64,000 bases of DNA from Spirodela intermedia (taxonomy: Eukaryota > Streptophyta > Magnoliopsida > Alismatales > Araceae). Made by a program: the position numbers and the translations under genes. A model generated the notes under the pieces. The model was not told the DNA's origin. It made no database searches and worked only from the letters and a program-made list of their open reading frames with translations. Shown here in pieces: positions 15,164 through 27,196 of this stretch (position 1 is the first letter of the stretch; every line of letters starts with the position of its first letter). The stretch lies in NCBI GenBank assembly GCA_902729315.2, contig LR746272.1:1-64000 (forward strand). Direction: 5' to 3'.

Positions 15164-15504
15164 CACTTCATTTGCTCAACTTTTTTCTCTCTCTTGCGAG
15201 CTTCTCTCTCCCTCACGATCAGCAAGCGGTGAGATCTCCTTCATGTGACCTCAGATCGCTGAAACTTTGTACATTCGATTCGAAGGCGAAAACTATCGGT
15301 TTCGAGCTATTAAGCATCATAAGCGGTAGATTAAAGCCTTTGTTTCGCAATTTCTTCATCGCGAAGGTAAACTTTTGGAGTTTTCACTCCAAAAGTAATA
15401 TCTTTCTATTGGTGAGTTAAATTTCATTATTTTTAGTTCAATAGAATCGTATTTGCCTCGTTTACCATTTTCTCTTCTATATAATCTTGATTGGATGCTT
15501 AGCG
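15164..15504 (+). promoter_or_regulatory. LINE A 5' untranslated region
   Basis: Begins CACTTCATTTGCTCAAC followed by T6 (15181-15186) and a CT-rich stretch, also at the starts of LINEs C and D. This is the first run of four or more T after the 5S array. A segment opening GTAATATCT and closing TGCTTAG just before the start codon could be an intron, a guess from its ends only. Confidence 0.55.
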
Positions 15505-18344
15505 ATGAGTAGCTCAAAGATTTCATCGGGTGACCTCATGCCCGGATGAAAACTTCGCCCGATGAATCTTGGCGAACAAAAGGCCGACGCGTGGCGTGCG
15601 GCCTTCGTCCTTGCCTTCCCTCTCCGGCCGTTGATGTGACCGAGGAGGCGGTCGTAAATGAGCTGAGCGGTCGAAACACGGATGTTCTTGATTCGACATC
15701 AGCTGACCTCTTCGAGGCCTGAATCGGAGGGACAGCAGTTGCGCCGTCCACTCTCCCTCGGGAACAAGGCGGCGGCGGCGAAAAGGCCCCTCGATCCAAC
15801 CATTGATCGTATGATCAATGGTCAGAATCAACCGGCTATAAAGGCCTCGGCAGCGTTACGAGGCACCGCCCTCGGGCGGTGACCAGCACAGCGGCCAACT
15901 TGATCCACCGTTGATCTTAAGATCAGCGGAGGGGATCACGTGGCCATAAAGGCGCCACAACCTTTGCGGTCGCCGATACCTCGGCTGGGGCGCTCGGCGT
16001 CATCAGCGTCGGGCCGCCCGGCGTTGGCATCGCGCGGAACCTGCACAATCGCGTGCGAGCCACGCCAGTTGGCACCATCTGGTAGCGGCTTTGTGCGAGC
16101 CTCGGCAAGGTGGCTAGCGAGCGGCCTGTAGTGCCATCGAGGCCGCTCTAGCCAGGCCATGCCGGCCCAGCCCATCGAGGCTGCGCCCGGCTCGGGCTTG
16201 GCCAGCCGGTGGCCGGGCGAGCACGAGCAGCCGGCTCGGGCTGTACCGGTCAAGCTCTTGCCGGGTAGGCCCAAACCACGGGTCTACACAAGGCAACTCA
16301 TTTGGGCTCAGGGAAGCCCAAAGGGGCTGAGCTGGGTGGCCCAAATGGGCCCACCCAAGGCACACTTGGGCCTACTCAAGGTGCGGCACTGCGCCTACCA
16401 AGGGAGGCCCAAAGGAGCCTGAACTAGGTGGCCCAAAGGAGCTAAATTGGCCGCCAAAGGAGGCCGGATGGGCTCACCTAGGATAGTCTTGGACCAATCC
16501 ATGGTGACCCTAATACCCTTGGGCACACCATATCTACACCTAGTGGGCTGGACACTCTGTGCCCCATAGGCTAAACTTCGACTATGCCCATTGGACACCT
16601 ATCATGGGCAGCGAGTGTCTAGACCCTCTGTCCCCTCCAGAGACTGTCCGCCACATGGACCCTGCATCGATACTATTCTCATTCTATGATACCCACTGTC
16701 CTAGTCGAGGCTATAGCAAAGATGATGGAATGAGGACCATAGCTTTTACTCATGAGGAGGTCTCACGGATGGCAGCCGCCTTTCGACATACCTTAGTTAG
16801 TCGTTTCACTCTGAAACGACCAACCATAGGTGACATAGAGAGGATTTACTTGGCACCTGGAAATTTCTAGGGCCGAGTCTCCATCGGAGCTCGAGACTAT
16901 CGTAGTGTATACATCTGCTTTGAGCTAGAAGCGGACTATCGCCGAGCATGGAGCCGACCCACTTGGGCAGTGGGAGAGTCTACCCTCCATACCCATAGAT
17001 GGACCTTTGTAGACCGACATAGGGTATCGAGCACATCAGCCCCATGCGGTTCCAATATGGGTGGGCTTCCACGGCTTACCTACTCATTTATTTCGCCAAA
17101 GACATTTGAGTCTTTGGCAAATCACGATGGGAACATTCATATGCCTTGACCGGGCATAAAATGTTCAACCGCCGGATACGCACGAGTTTGTATAGAGGTG
17201 GACCTAATGGCCCCTCTGAGAGGACTCTCATTATACGTTGTGGAGATGATGAGCTCTACCAGCCTATCATTTACGAGATTACCATATTTCTGCACACATT
17301 GTGCTATCTTGGGCCACATTGTCAGCACATGCCATCGAAGGCGGGTACACCACGGTGACCACACGAGCCTTTTAGTACCGATCTTATATGGCGATTACCT
17401 CGTCGAAATGAGAAAGGATGCTCAGAGTGCTCGTCATCCTCGGAGGTCAATTGCCCCTATGACGGCTCCACCTCCCTACCTCGGAAGCCTTTGGAGAAGC
17501 CTAGTTCGATGATTGAGACACGGCATATGCGGCAAAAGCGGCAGCTGGATGCCCTTCTTCCACCCACACGGGGGAAAGGAACACGAGAGGCTACACCTTC
17601 CCTTTAGGCAAGGGAAAGAAACCTCGACCTCGAACACCTTCAAGGTCTTAGAGGCTTTAGTTGAGAGAGACTTTGAGGGACCTGCACAGGAGGGAACTAG
17701 GCCTTCCAAAGGGCTAGCATCCCCACTACGAGGGACTCACCTAGTCAAATCCCACATACTAGATCCCCAGGCTATCCGACCCCCATACTCACCCACCCCT
17801 CTCCACCTATTAGTGTCTCTCCACCACCCAGCTCCTCCCGCCCATTCGCTCTTCCCCACGTGGCAGGAGTCCCTCACCTCTTAGTCCCCACCGACCGAGG
17901 TCTACCCCTTTCTCTGAGGGTATAGGCTTGGACACTACCCATCGCCCTCAGATCCCGTCGAGGATCTACTAGGAGGGCCTACCCCAGCAGACCTCTTATT
18001 AGTACATCTTACGTAGCCCCCTTCGATTCTTATACCCTCCCCTCTCCCCACCACACCCGAGATCAGTTTCCTATACTTGATCCACTACCCACTGATTCTA
18101 GGGAGAGCCACGATGGCGGGTTGCTTGGAATCGTCAAGCACCGCACCCATCCTCCTCATCTAGTGTTCATAATACTAGTGGCCACACGACTAGTACCCAT
18201 GAGGATGGTGGATCACGAGGCTGACATTGAGACTACCTACCTAGAGGAGGAATATCGCCGGAGGCTAAGACCACACGACTCCTAGGCGCTCACCTTACTC
18301 CACGAGATCTAGGACTCGTGGGGCCACTCATTAGATCATGATAC
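15505..18344 (+). pseudogene. LINE A ORF1, zinc-knuckle RNA-binding protein (broken)
   Basis: Start chosen at ATG 15505 because LINE C (38824) and LINE D (51292) begin with related serine-rich peptides. A stop appears after 14 codons in this copy. The part from about 15950 to 16470 is GC-rich with many GGCCCA repeats (alanine, proline and glutamine rich). A DUF4283-like region lies at about 16700-17010 and a CCHC knuckle CTHCAILGHIVSTC (C-x2-C-x4-H-x4-C) at 17291-17332. A proline/serine-rich tail follows to the TAG at 18342. Such plant LINE ORF1 proteins bind the element RNA. Several frameshifts. Confidence 0.75.
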
Positions 18345-18347
18345 CTA

Positions 18348-21300
18348 GCATCATATGGAATTTTTGGGTATAGGTAACCTCGAAACCCAATTCTATATAG
18401 CTAGCCTTATTAGACGATACCGACTAGGTATAGTAGGCCTCATTGAGCCCATGATATCATCAGATCGTATCTAACCCTTACTTAGGCGATTGGGTATGGA
18501 TCATTTTCACTCCAACCCCACGAATCATATTTGGCTCTTTTGGACTAGACCATACTCTATGGAGTTGCTAGTCGAGGGATCTCGATATCACTATGACGGT
18601 TTGAGATCCCACCCAAGAGTTCACCTTCTCGGTCATCTATGCATCACATAGATCTGAAGAAAAGGAAACTCTTTGGGGACCTAGTTCGATGCGTGAGGGA
18701 CTACCCTACACTAGTTGAGTCTCCTTGATACCTAGCAGGCGACTTCAACTATGTTTGTAATACTAGTGAGCGTCAAGGTGGGCGAATCCCTAGGGCCCAT
18801 AACATGGAGACGTTCAATGACTGCATTTTTCGATTAGCTCTTATTGAGCCACCTACATCGGCGAGGCATGGGCGTGGAGAACCAATCGAGGGGCGCTTTG
18901 ATTTATGGCGTATCGATCGCTGCTTCATCAATAGCATTGCCATGGTGCGACATCCCATATTAGTCCGCGATATTACCCGTTATAGGTCAGATCACACCCT
19001 GATCCTCATATTCCTAAGCAGTATGAGCAACCACAGACCCCCTTCAGATTTCAGATCAAGTGACTCCAACATGAAGACTTTCAGAGTTTCGTGCGGAATC
19101 AGTGCGGACATATCTCAGATTCTCCTATGGAGAACCTTAGCTATAGGCTAAGGAATCTCAAATTCCACCTTAAATGGTGGGCTGACATATCTATGAGAAT
19201 GTCCATACCAGGTTGATGCATTGCAAAGGAGTTAGCAGAGGTTGAAAGACTACTATAAGCTCGATATTGAGGCGCTGCACGAGAAAGGAGGAGTAGAGTG
19301 GCGACCAGCTTGATGAGGTTGTGCGGCGGCGGAGTTATTCTATCTCTAGAAATCAGCATCCAGTGGTTACAAGAGGGTGATAGAAACACTCGTTTCTTTC
19401 ATGCCTCGATAAGCTCACCGCTCACGTTCAGATTATACCTCTCTTTTAGAGACATATGATCAGGACCTTTCCGCATGCGGGATGCGGGGTTGAGTACTTC
19501 GTACTCTCTTAACCTCTCAGCCGATTGAGATCTCGATGATATACTCACTTCGATCCCATCATTGGTCACTCACCATGAGAGCTCTCTCACGGCGGCCATA
19601 CCCACGGGAGAAGAGATCAAGGAAGTAGTTTTCTCTATGAGCAGACATCATGCACCCGGGCCCGGCAGGTTTTCCAGCTGATTTTTACATTTCATGCTGG
19701 GATATCGTTGGCACTAATCTCATCCAGGCTATCAAGGAAATTTTTCGTAAGTAAAGTCTTTACGGAGTTGGAAGACCACCTTCCTTGCACTTATACTGAA
19801 GGTGACTACCCCAACCTCATTTAGAGACTTTCGACCTATCAATTTATATAGCGTGTGTTATAAAGTTGTATCTAAGATCGTTACACATAGATTGAGTAGT
19901 TTCCTTGATAGACTTATATCTCGAGCAATCTTGGATTTGTCAAGGGGCGGTACATTCATAATAACATCATGCTAGTACATGAACTAGCACAGTCCTTGGC
20001 CATGGTGTCGAGGCTCCAACATCATCATCAAATTAGACATGGAGAAGGCCTTTGATAGGATAGAGTGGAGTTTCCTCATTAAGGTTCTTAGATGCTTTGG
20101 GTTCCTGGCGACTTCATTGACTTAGTCGATGTATGTGTTAGGGAGAATCATTTCTCTTTATTGGTGAGCGGTAGCTCCACGCCATTCTTCACGGCCACGA
20201 GAGGTATCTGACGAGGCGATCCACTATCACCCACCCTCTTCATCTTGGTGAAGAAGTCCTCGGTCGATCCCTCACCCGAGTGATCAATCAAGGACTTATC
20301 CGACCATACTACTCGAAGAGGGGTTGTCCGATCATCTCACACTCCCTCTTTGCTGATGATGCGATACTCTTCCTCAATGGATGTGAGACATCCATTAGAG
20401 GACTCATGAGTATTATCTCAAGGTATGAGCGAGCTGTAGGTCAACTTCGTAAATGCCTCAAGAGTAGCTTCATGGTAGGCCCTTCTTCCCCATAGGGATC
20501 ATACGACGCATCCAAGGCATAACAGGATTCTCTCATGGACACTTACCTTTTGACTACCTAGGATGTCCTATCTTCCTCGGCCGTGGCGCATACACTATTT
20601 TGACGCCCTAGTGGGCAAGTTGAGGAAGAAACTAGCGAGATGGAAGTTACAACTTCTATCCCCACGGATCGGTTGATACGCCACGTCCTCATGAGCATGC
20701 CATTACACCTTTTGGCAGTCCATGAGGTACCAGACACCGTCTTCTGACTATTAGGCGGCTATGCACGTCCTTCCTTTGGGATGGACAACTTGAGGGACCT
20801 CGTCGCCAACGTCGAGTTTCTTGGGAGAAAGCATGTCGACCTACGGATGAGGGTGGCCTAAGTATTAGGCCCTCAAGATGTACTCAACATGCTTTAAAAG
20901 AAACTCGTTTGGAGGATGAGGACCACACCATCAGTGCTAGGCTCTTTTGTGTCAGCCAAATATGGCGAGTGGGCTCGACAGCCGACCGACATCAAAGGAG
21001 TCAAGCGATGGGCAGACTGTTAGAGACATTGGTTGGAGATGGTGTCTCTTATTGGTTGGCGAGTGGGGTAGCGATCAGTGCCTGGTACAACACTTGGCTA
21101 GAGGACACACCATTGGCTAGTTTTACCACTTTCACATCGTCTTGGCCTCGCTTAACGGTAGCCCAACTTCTCCAAGGAGACACTCATCTACTTATTGAGA
21201 GGCATGGACTACCGTCGGACTTGTTACCAGCCATCACCATGGTGAGGCGAGTCCTCACGAGGACCAACCCATCTGGACACTTACCATAGATGGCGGTTTC

Positions 21301-22370
21301 TCTTGTAGCTCCTCTTGGGAGCACTTTAGAAACCACTCCCCAAAGACATTTTGGGGAAATCTCATATGGCATCCGGCCATCACACCTTGTGTTTCGTTCT
21401 TCTTGTGGAAGTTCATGCACGAGGACTACCCACCGACGATCGAGTGATTGTCACCAATCAGGAGGTGGAAAGGAGATGTCATTGTTGCTCCATCACGACG
21501 GACGAAAGTATGGAACATCTATTTTTCCATAGTGATATGGTTGTCGAGTGTTGGCATCAACTTCTAGCGAATTGGCTTCCAATGCTCTCGTGCAGACCTA
21601 CGAGACCACCACTAGAGGTCTTTAGGAGAGTCATTGACTCACCGACGAGTGTCAAGGTTAGTCCCTTCATCCGTATCTCCATAGCATATATGTTATAGGA
21701 AATATGGAAGGGGCGTAACTCATCTCAATTTGCAGGCCAAGTGATGCGTGCCACGAGATTATGAGGCACATAACACAATGGCTTCGAGTACTCATTCCTT
21801 AGTGCCAAACAAAGCGAAACGCTCGCGTTTTGTTTGTGTGAGCTTTGGGCTTTGGGGACTCCATATCATACCTACAGACCTAGACTACTATTCGATCTGT
21901 TAGATGGACACCACGAGGGCTGGCGGTGGAAACTCAATGTCGATGGAGCATCTCAAGGCAACCCGGGACCATCTGAAGGAGGAGGTATCCTCTGCGATAG
22001 TACAGGATGCATTCTCTTTGCCTTTTCAAACTTTTATAATATCTGAACTAATACTATGGCAGAGGCTATGGCAATACGGGATGGTTTGCTTCTTTGTGAG
22101 GAGCAAAATATTACTAATATTGTCTTAGAATTTGATTCCAAAGTGTTAGTGGACATGTTACGTGCAGACTCTTGTCCTCATTGGAGGTTCAAGAATATTT
22201 GGGCAGACATCATGCGATGTCGAGGGCACATCACAAACATTACGCATCAATTCCGAGAAGGGAATCGGGCGACCGACGCCCTTGCTACGCATGGAGTCAG
22301 ATCGCGTCGGAGGACAATCTTCTCTTCTTGGCAGGACATGCCCTCGAAGCTGAGGTGCTCATAGACTTGG
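18348..22370 (+). pseudogene. LINE A ORF2, endonuclease/reverse transcriptase (broken)
   Basis: Starts four bases after the ORF1 stop. The apurinic-type endonuclease domain is at about 18350-19030, with a relic of the WNCRG start, DFN and RSDH motifs. Reverse transcriptase is at about 19790-20480 with DMEKAFDRIEW and the catalytic FADD near 20350. A zinc-binding zf-RVT region lies at about 21300-21550, and RNase H at about 21920-22340 with LNVDGASQGNPGP. A working protein would nick target DNA and copy LINE RNA. Repeated frameshifts relative to LINE C. Confidence 0.8.
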
Positions 22371-23817
22371 CGACTCGGCATACCCTCTTTACGCATACAC
22401 CGCACTCCACTACCAGCCCCTCCACGGTAGTGGCGTATTGCTTGGAGGAGACCAGGGGTGGCTACTATTGGCGCTGAAGACCACAACGAGATACAGTGCG
22501 TGTTTCCTTTGTTTCCGTTTTCAGGTCTATCACAAGCCACAACCATGACATCATCATGGCGCTCATCCCATACCACCAATGTGGAATGCACTTTGCCTAT
22601 CAGCACAAGGCGGACAACAAGGCACATCATAATCCACCGGGTACACTACTTCCAATCATTACTCTCCTCATAATCACCTCACATCTACTATCTATCACCC
22701 TCAAGCGGTGAGGACACAGAACTATCAGCACATGTTGGCATCTGCCCACTTTTAAACTATAGGTCTATAGCACATTAGACCTGCCAAACTAGCCGTGAAT
22801 CGCCAACCTAGCACCTCTCTCAAGATCTCATTAGTACCATCAGCCAGCTTGAACCCATGAGAAGGTAAAAGATCTATATCCATAGGACTGACCCTCTCTC
22901 CTCTCTCTCTCTCTCTCTCGAGTCTCTATTTCTTTCTCCCTCTCTTTCTCCCTCTCTTTCTCCCTCTCTTTCTCCCTCTCTTTCTCTATCTTCAAAAAAA
23001 AGAGCCAGCCTACTTCTTTTCCTAGAATCACTAGCCCATCATAGACAATTAGTGGAGGGTGAGGAAAGGGCCCTCAAAAAAAATAAATAAATAAATAAAT
23101 AAGGGGCAACCTACTTCCCTTCCCTAATCACTAGCCTAATACTCCAAAGGGAATTACCCTTGTACACCAAATAATGGGCATTAGTGGAGGGTAAAAGAAG
23201 AGGCCCTCAAAAAAAAAGAGAGAGAGAAGAGAGAGAGAGAATAAGAGAAAAGAAAAGAGTTAGAAAAAGAGACCAAGTCATTCCTCGTGGGGTGAAAGGT
23301 CCCTACCTACTTAGAGGAAGTACGGCAACTGATGGTACTAACAAGATCTTGGCCAGAGGGATTAGGCATGCAACACTAGGAAGACAAGTTCATATTTAGG
23401 CTTATTGTCATGCTCCAGCATAGTTCTATCCTCCTCACTACCCTAACCACTCTTTTCTCACCACTTTATATCATTTTATTTATTTCTTAGAACCACTTAC
23501 TGCAGCAAACTCTTGCCTTGCAGGAATACCTCATGGCGCACAACATGGAGGTCTACACGTCCAACTACTTGTTGGCGGATCTTCCAACTTCATGAACTCA
23601 ATGGCTCTTCCAGCCCAATGCAAATCAACTGCCTTCTTCAAATATGATGAGCGCACTAGAGTCTATCTCAGTATTATCACATCCCTCTTCAAAAGAGGTC
23701 TTTAATCCTCCATGTCATCCTCACCCCTTGTGCAAATGAGATCCCACTTATGTAACCTCGAAAGAGGTCAAACTTCTAGCACTCAATCAAATTTCTTCAT
23801 TTCAAAAAAAAAGAAAA
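22371..23817 (+). other. LINE A 3' untranslated region
   Basis: About 1.4 kb with no supported gene. Contains a CT-rich tract (22892-22993), two copies of a module reading AATCACTAG...ATTAGTGGAGGGT...GGCCCTC followed by A runs, a GA-rich tract (23210-23273), and the terminal part from about 23590 that reappears in the chimeric 5S-LINE element at 38037. Confidence 0.75.
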
Positions 23818-23834
23818 CCCTAAACCCTAAACCC
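23818..23834 (+). repeat. Telomere repeats between LINE A and LINE B
   Basis: CCCTAAACCCTAAACCC directly after the A tail of LINE A; LINE B follows with no gap. Confidence 0.9.
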
Positions 23835-26021
23835 TTCTTCTTAGCCAATTGAAATCTCGAGGATATCCTCTCATTATTTTGATACCCTTCTGTGCAAGTT
23901 GAGGAAGAAACTTGCGGATGGAAACTTCAGCTTCTATCCTCGAGGAGGTCGCATCCACTGATACGTCATGTCCTCATGAGTATGCCATTACATCTACTAG
24001 CAGTACATGAGGTACGGATACCGTCCTACGATCTGTGAGGCGGATATGTACCTCTTTTTGTGGGATGGCCAACTCGATGGACCTCATAAGCCAGCGGCGA
24101 GTTTCTTGGGAGAAAGCATGCCGACCGATGGTAGAGGGTGGACTAGGGATTAGGCGTCCTGAAGACATACTCAACATGCTTCGAAGAAACTCGTATGGCG
24201 GATGAGGACAACGAGATCAATCTTAGGGACCTTTGTCTGCGCCAAATATGGCGAGTGGGCTAACCAACTGGCGGACATAAAAGGAGGGAAGCGGTGGCGG
24301 ATTGGCGAGACATTGGCTTCAAATGAAACCTTTAATCCGGTGGGCGTGGGACAAGGCACTATCAATGCTTGGTACGACACTTGGCTTGCAGATACCCCTT
24401 TGGCCTCCTATACCTCCTTCACGCCATCTTGGCCCCGACTCACGGTGGCCCAACTTCTCGAGGAGATACTAAACTGCTCATCGCGGCATGGTCTCTCCTA
24501 GATTTATTACCCGAGATCTCATTGATAGAGCTGAGCCCTAGGGATGATGAGGCCATTTGGACTCTCACCCTTGATGGGAGTTTCTCTTGTAGTTCTTCTT
24601 GGAACTATTTTAGAAACCATTCCCTAAAACAGGTTTGGGGAAATCTTATTTGACATCATGCTATCATACCTCGAGTCTCTTTCTTCATGTGGAAATTGAT
24701 GCACCGAGGACTCCCTACTGATGACCGTATGACCATCCTTTGGACACCACATATGTTCTAGGTGTCATTGTTGTCACACCACTCCAAGAAACGAAACTAT
24801 AGATCACTTATTTTTCATAGTGTCGTTGCTATGGAATGTTGAAACCAACTCTTAAGGAATTGGTCACCCGCTTTTCATCATCCTCCATCTCTCACACCCT
24901 AGAGATCTTCAGAGAGTCTTTGATTCACCGTAGAGCACTAGGGGTAGCCCCTACGTATTTCCATAGCGTACATGTTATGGGAGATATGGAAGGGGCGAAA
25001 TCTCTCGTTTTGCAGGACGACCGATGCATGCCTTAGAGATTATGAGGCACGTCACACAATGGCTATGGAGTGCCCATCCTCTAATGTCGCCTGTAAGCCA
25101 CACGCGGCCTCTATTTGTGAGGCACTCAAGACTTGGGAATTCCAGCATTACGGACCTATACACAGATCACTATGTGGACTGTCTATTGGAGACCACCGTC
25201 GATAGGACACCTGAAGCTCAATGTAGGCGGGGCAGCACGTGGGAACCACGGACTTGTAGGGGAGGAGGCATCTTACAAGACCATACAAGAAGTATTATCT
25301 TTGCCTTTTCTCACTACTCGACGTTCAAATTAACACATGGCGGAGGCTATGGCAATCCATGATGGTTTGCTCCTCTATGAGGAACGCAACCTTCATGGTA
25401 TCGTCCTAGAATCGACTCTAGAGTGTTAGTTGAAATGTTGCGTGGTACTTGCTCCCATTGGCGACTTAGGAGCACCTGGATGGATATCATGCGTTGTCGT
25501 GAGATGATCAGTGCCATCACACACCAGCTACAGGAATCGCTGACGCACTTGCTACACATACGGTATGCACTCGTCTAAGATCTGTTTTCACCTCTTGGCA
25601 GGATATGCCTGCGAAGCTCGAGGTAGACACCGCTTAGGCGACTCGGTATACCAGCACTACGTATTAGGTAAAGCTTCTACCGCCACACCTAGGCAATGGC
25701 ATATCGCTTGGAGCAATTCAACGTTGACATCAGCACAAGACGAGCGACAAAGCACATCACAATCCACCTGGGTACACCACTTCCAATCATTACTCTCCTC
25801 ATAATCATCTCACATTTACTATCTATCACCCTCAAACGGTGAGGACACAGAACTATTAGCACATCTTTGGCATCTGCCTACTTTTGAACTATAGGTCTAT
25901 AGCACATCAGACTTGCCAAATTAGTTGTGAATTGCCAACCTAGCACCTCTCTCAAGATCTCATTAGTACCATTAGCCAGCTTAAACCCATGAGAAGGTAA
26001 GGATCTATATCCATAGGATTG

Positions 26022-26086
<65 letters not shown>

Positions 26087-26904
26087 TCTCTATTTCTTTC
26101 TCCCTCCCTTTCTCTCTCTTCAAAAAAAAGAGGCAGCCTACTTCTTTTCCCGGAATCACTAGCCCATCATAGGCGATTAGTGGAGGGTGAGGAAAAGGCC
26201 CTCAAAAACAAAAAAAAAAACCCTACTTCCCTTCCCTAATCACTAGCCAAATCATGGGCATTAGTGGAGGGTGAAAGAAGAGGCCCTCAAAAAGGAGAGA
26301 GAGAAGAGAAAGAGAGAAAAAGAAGAAGAGAGAGAGAGAATAAGAGAAAAGAAAGGGTTAGAAAAAGAGACCAAGTCATTCTTCGTGGGGTGAAAGGTCA
26401 CCTACCTACTTAGAGGAAGTACGGCAATTGATGGTACTAGCAAGATCTCGACTAGAGGGATTAGGTGCATGCAACACTAGGAAGGCAAGTTCATATTTGG
26501 GCTTATTGTCATGCTCAAGAATAGTTCTGTCCTCCTCACTGCCCTAACCACTCTTTTCTCACCACTTTATATCATTTATTTATTTCTTAGAACCACTTAC
26601 TACAGCCACCTCCTATCTTTGCAGGAACACCTCATGGCACAACATGGAGGTCTACACGTCCTACTATTGTTGAGCGGATCTTCCAACTTCATGAACTCAA
26701 TGGCTCTTCTAGTCCACTACAAATCAAGCTGCGTTCTTCAAACATTATGAGCATAGTGGAGTCTATCTCCACTATTGTCCATAATCCTCTCTTCAAAAGA
26801 GGCCCATAATCCCCCATCTCATCCTCGCCCTTTGTGCGAATGAGATCTCACTTACGTAACCTCAGAATGAGGTCAAACTTCTAGCACTCAATCAATTTTT
26901 TTTC

Positions 26905-26927
<23 letters not shown>
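23835..26927 (+). mobile_element. LINE B, 5'-truncated and internally deleted, recombinant
   Basis: Starts inside ORF2, between endonuclease and reverse transcriptase, and jumps after about 40 bp to the part following the catalytic domain. It keeps the reverse transcriptase end, zf-RVT (about 24560-24830) and RNase H (about 25190-25560). Up to about 25690 it resembles LINE D; from about 25730 it follows the 3' region of LINEs A and C, including CT tract (26023-26121), GA tract (26289-26370) and end. Tail of about 20 A with one G, then CCCTGAACCCTAAACCC. 5' truncation is typical of LINE insertion. Confidence 0.85.
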
Positions 26928-26936
<9 letters not shown>

Positions 26937-26954
26937 CTAAACCCTAACCCCCTA
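26928..26954 (+). repeat. Telomere repeats between LINE B and a 5S element
   Basis: Three partly changed CCCTAAA repeats, then the C-rich junction CCCCCTAAG that precedes 5S heads here. Confidence 0.88.
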
Positions 26955-27196
26955 AGTGGGAGAGTTGCCACCGGATCCCATAAGAACCCCGGAGTTAAGC
27001 ATGCTTGGGTGGGAGCAGTCCCCGGATGGGTGACCTCCCTCGGAAGTCCTCGGGTACGTGCGCATGCGTCGCGAGACGCTTGTTGTGCATGTGTTGAAAG
27101 GCATCGCTGCATTATCATGCTGCTAGGCACATGTTACGAACCCCTCCGCCACCATGCCAAGATGCCCCCAGCTCTGAAGAACGTGCCGAGAGGCAC
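26955..27196 (+). mobile_element. 5S-SINE, interrupted by an Athila LTR
   Basis: The most 5S-like head in the window: about 90 bp match plant 5S rRNA from the ACCGGATCCCAT block to the GGAAGTCC block. Spacer and part of an internal repeat follow, then the LTR begins inside GAGAGGCAC. Head spelling is GCCACCGGATCC, with two C where most array units have one. Confidence 0.85.
26994..27045 (+). promoter_or_regulatory. 5S-type A and C boxes, best conserved copy
   Basis: A box 26994-27009 (GTTAAGCATGCTTGGG) and C box 27024-27045 (starting GGATGGGTGACC). Order and spacing agree with 5S rRNA genes. Function inferred. Confidence 0.7.

Larger units (their letters stand above)
15164..23817 (+). mobile_element. 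LINE A, near full-length L1-type non-LTR retrotransposon
   Basis: About 8.65 kb, telomere repeats on both sides. Order: 5' untranslated region, ORF1 (basic low-complexity part, DUF4283-like domain, CCHC zinc knuckle), ORF2 (endonuclease, reverse transcriptase, zf-RVT, RNase H), long 3' untranslated region with CT- and GA-rich tracts, and tail AAAAAAAAAGAAAA. The same parts recur in LINE C, which is closely related over its whole length. Frames are broken by many small indels and stops, so this copy cannot make its proteins. Confidence 0.9.

Noticed and set aside
23210-23273. GA-rich stretch as an independent microsatellite insertion
   Set aside because: The tract is at the same place in LINEs A, B and C, so it is part of the LINE.
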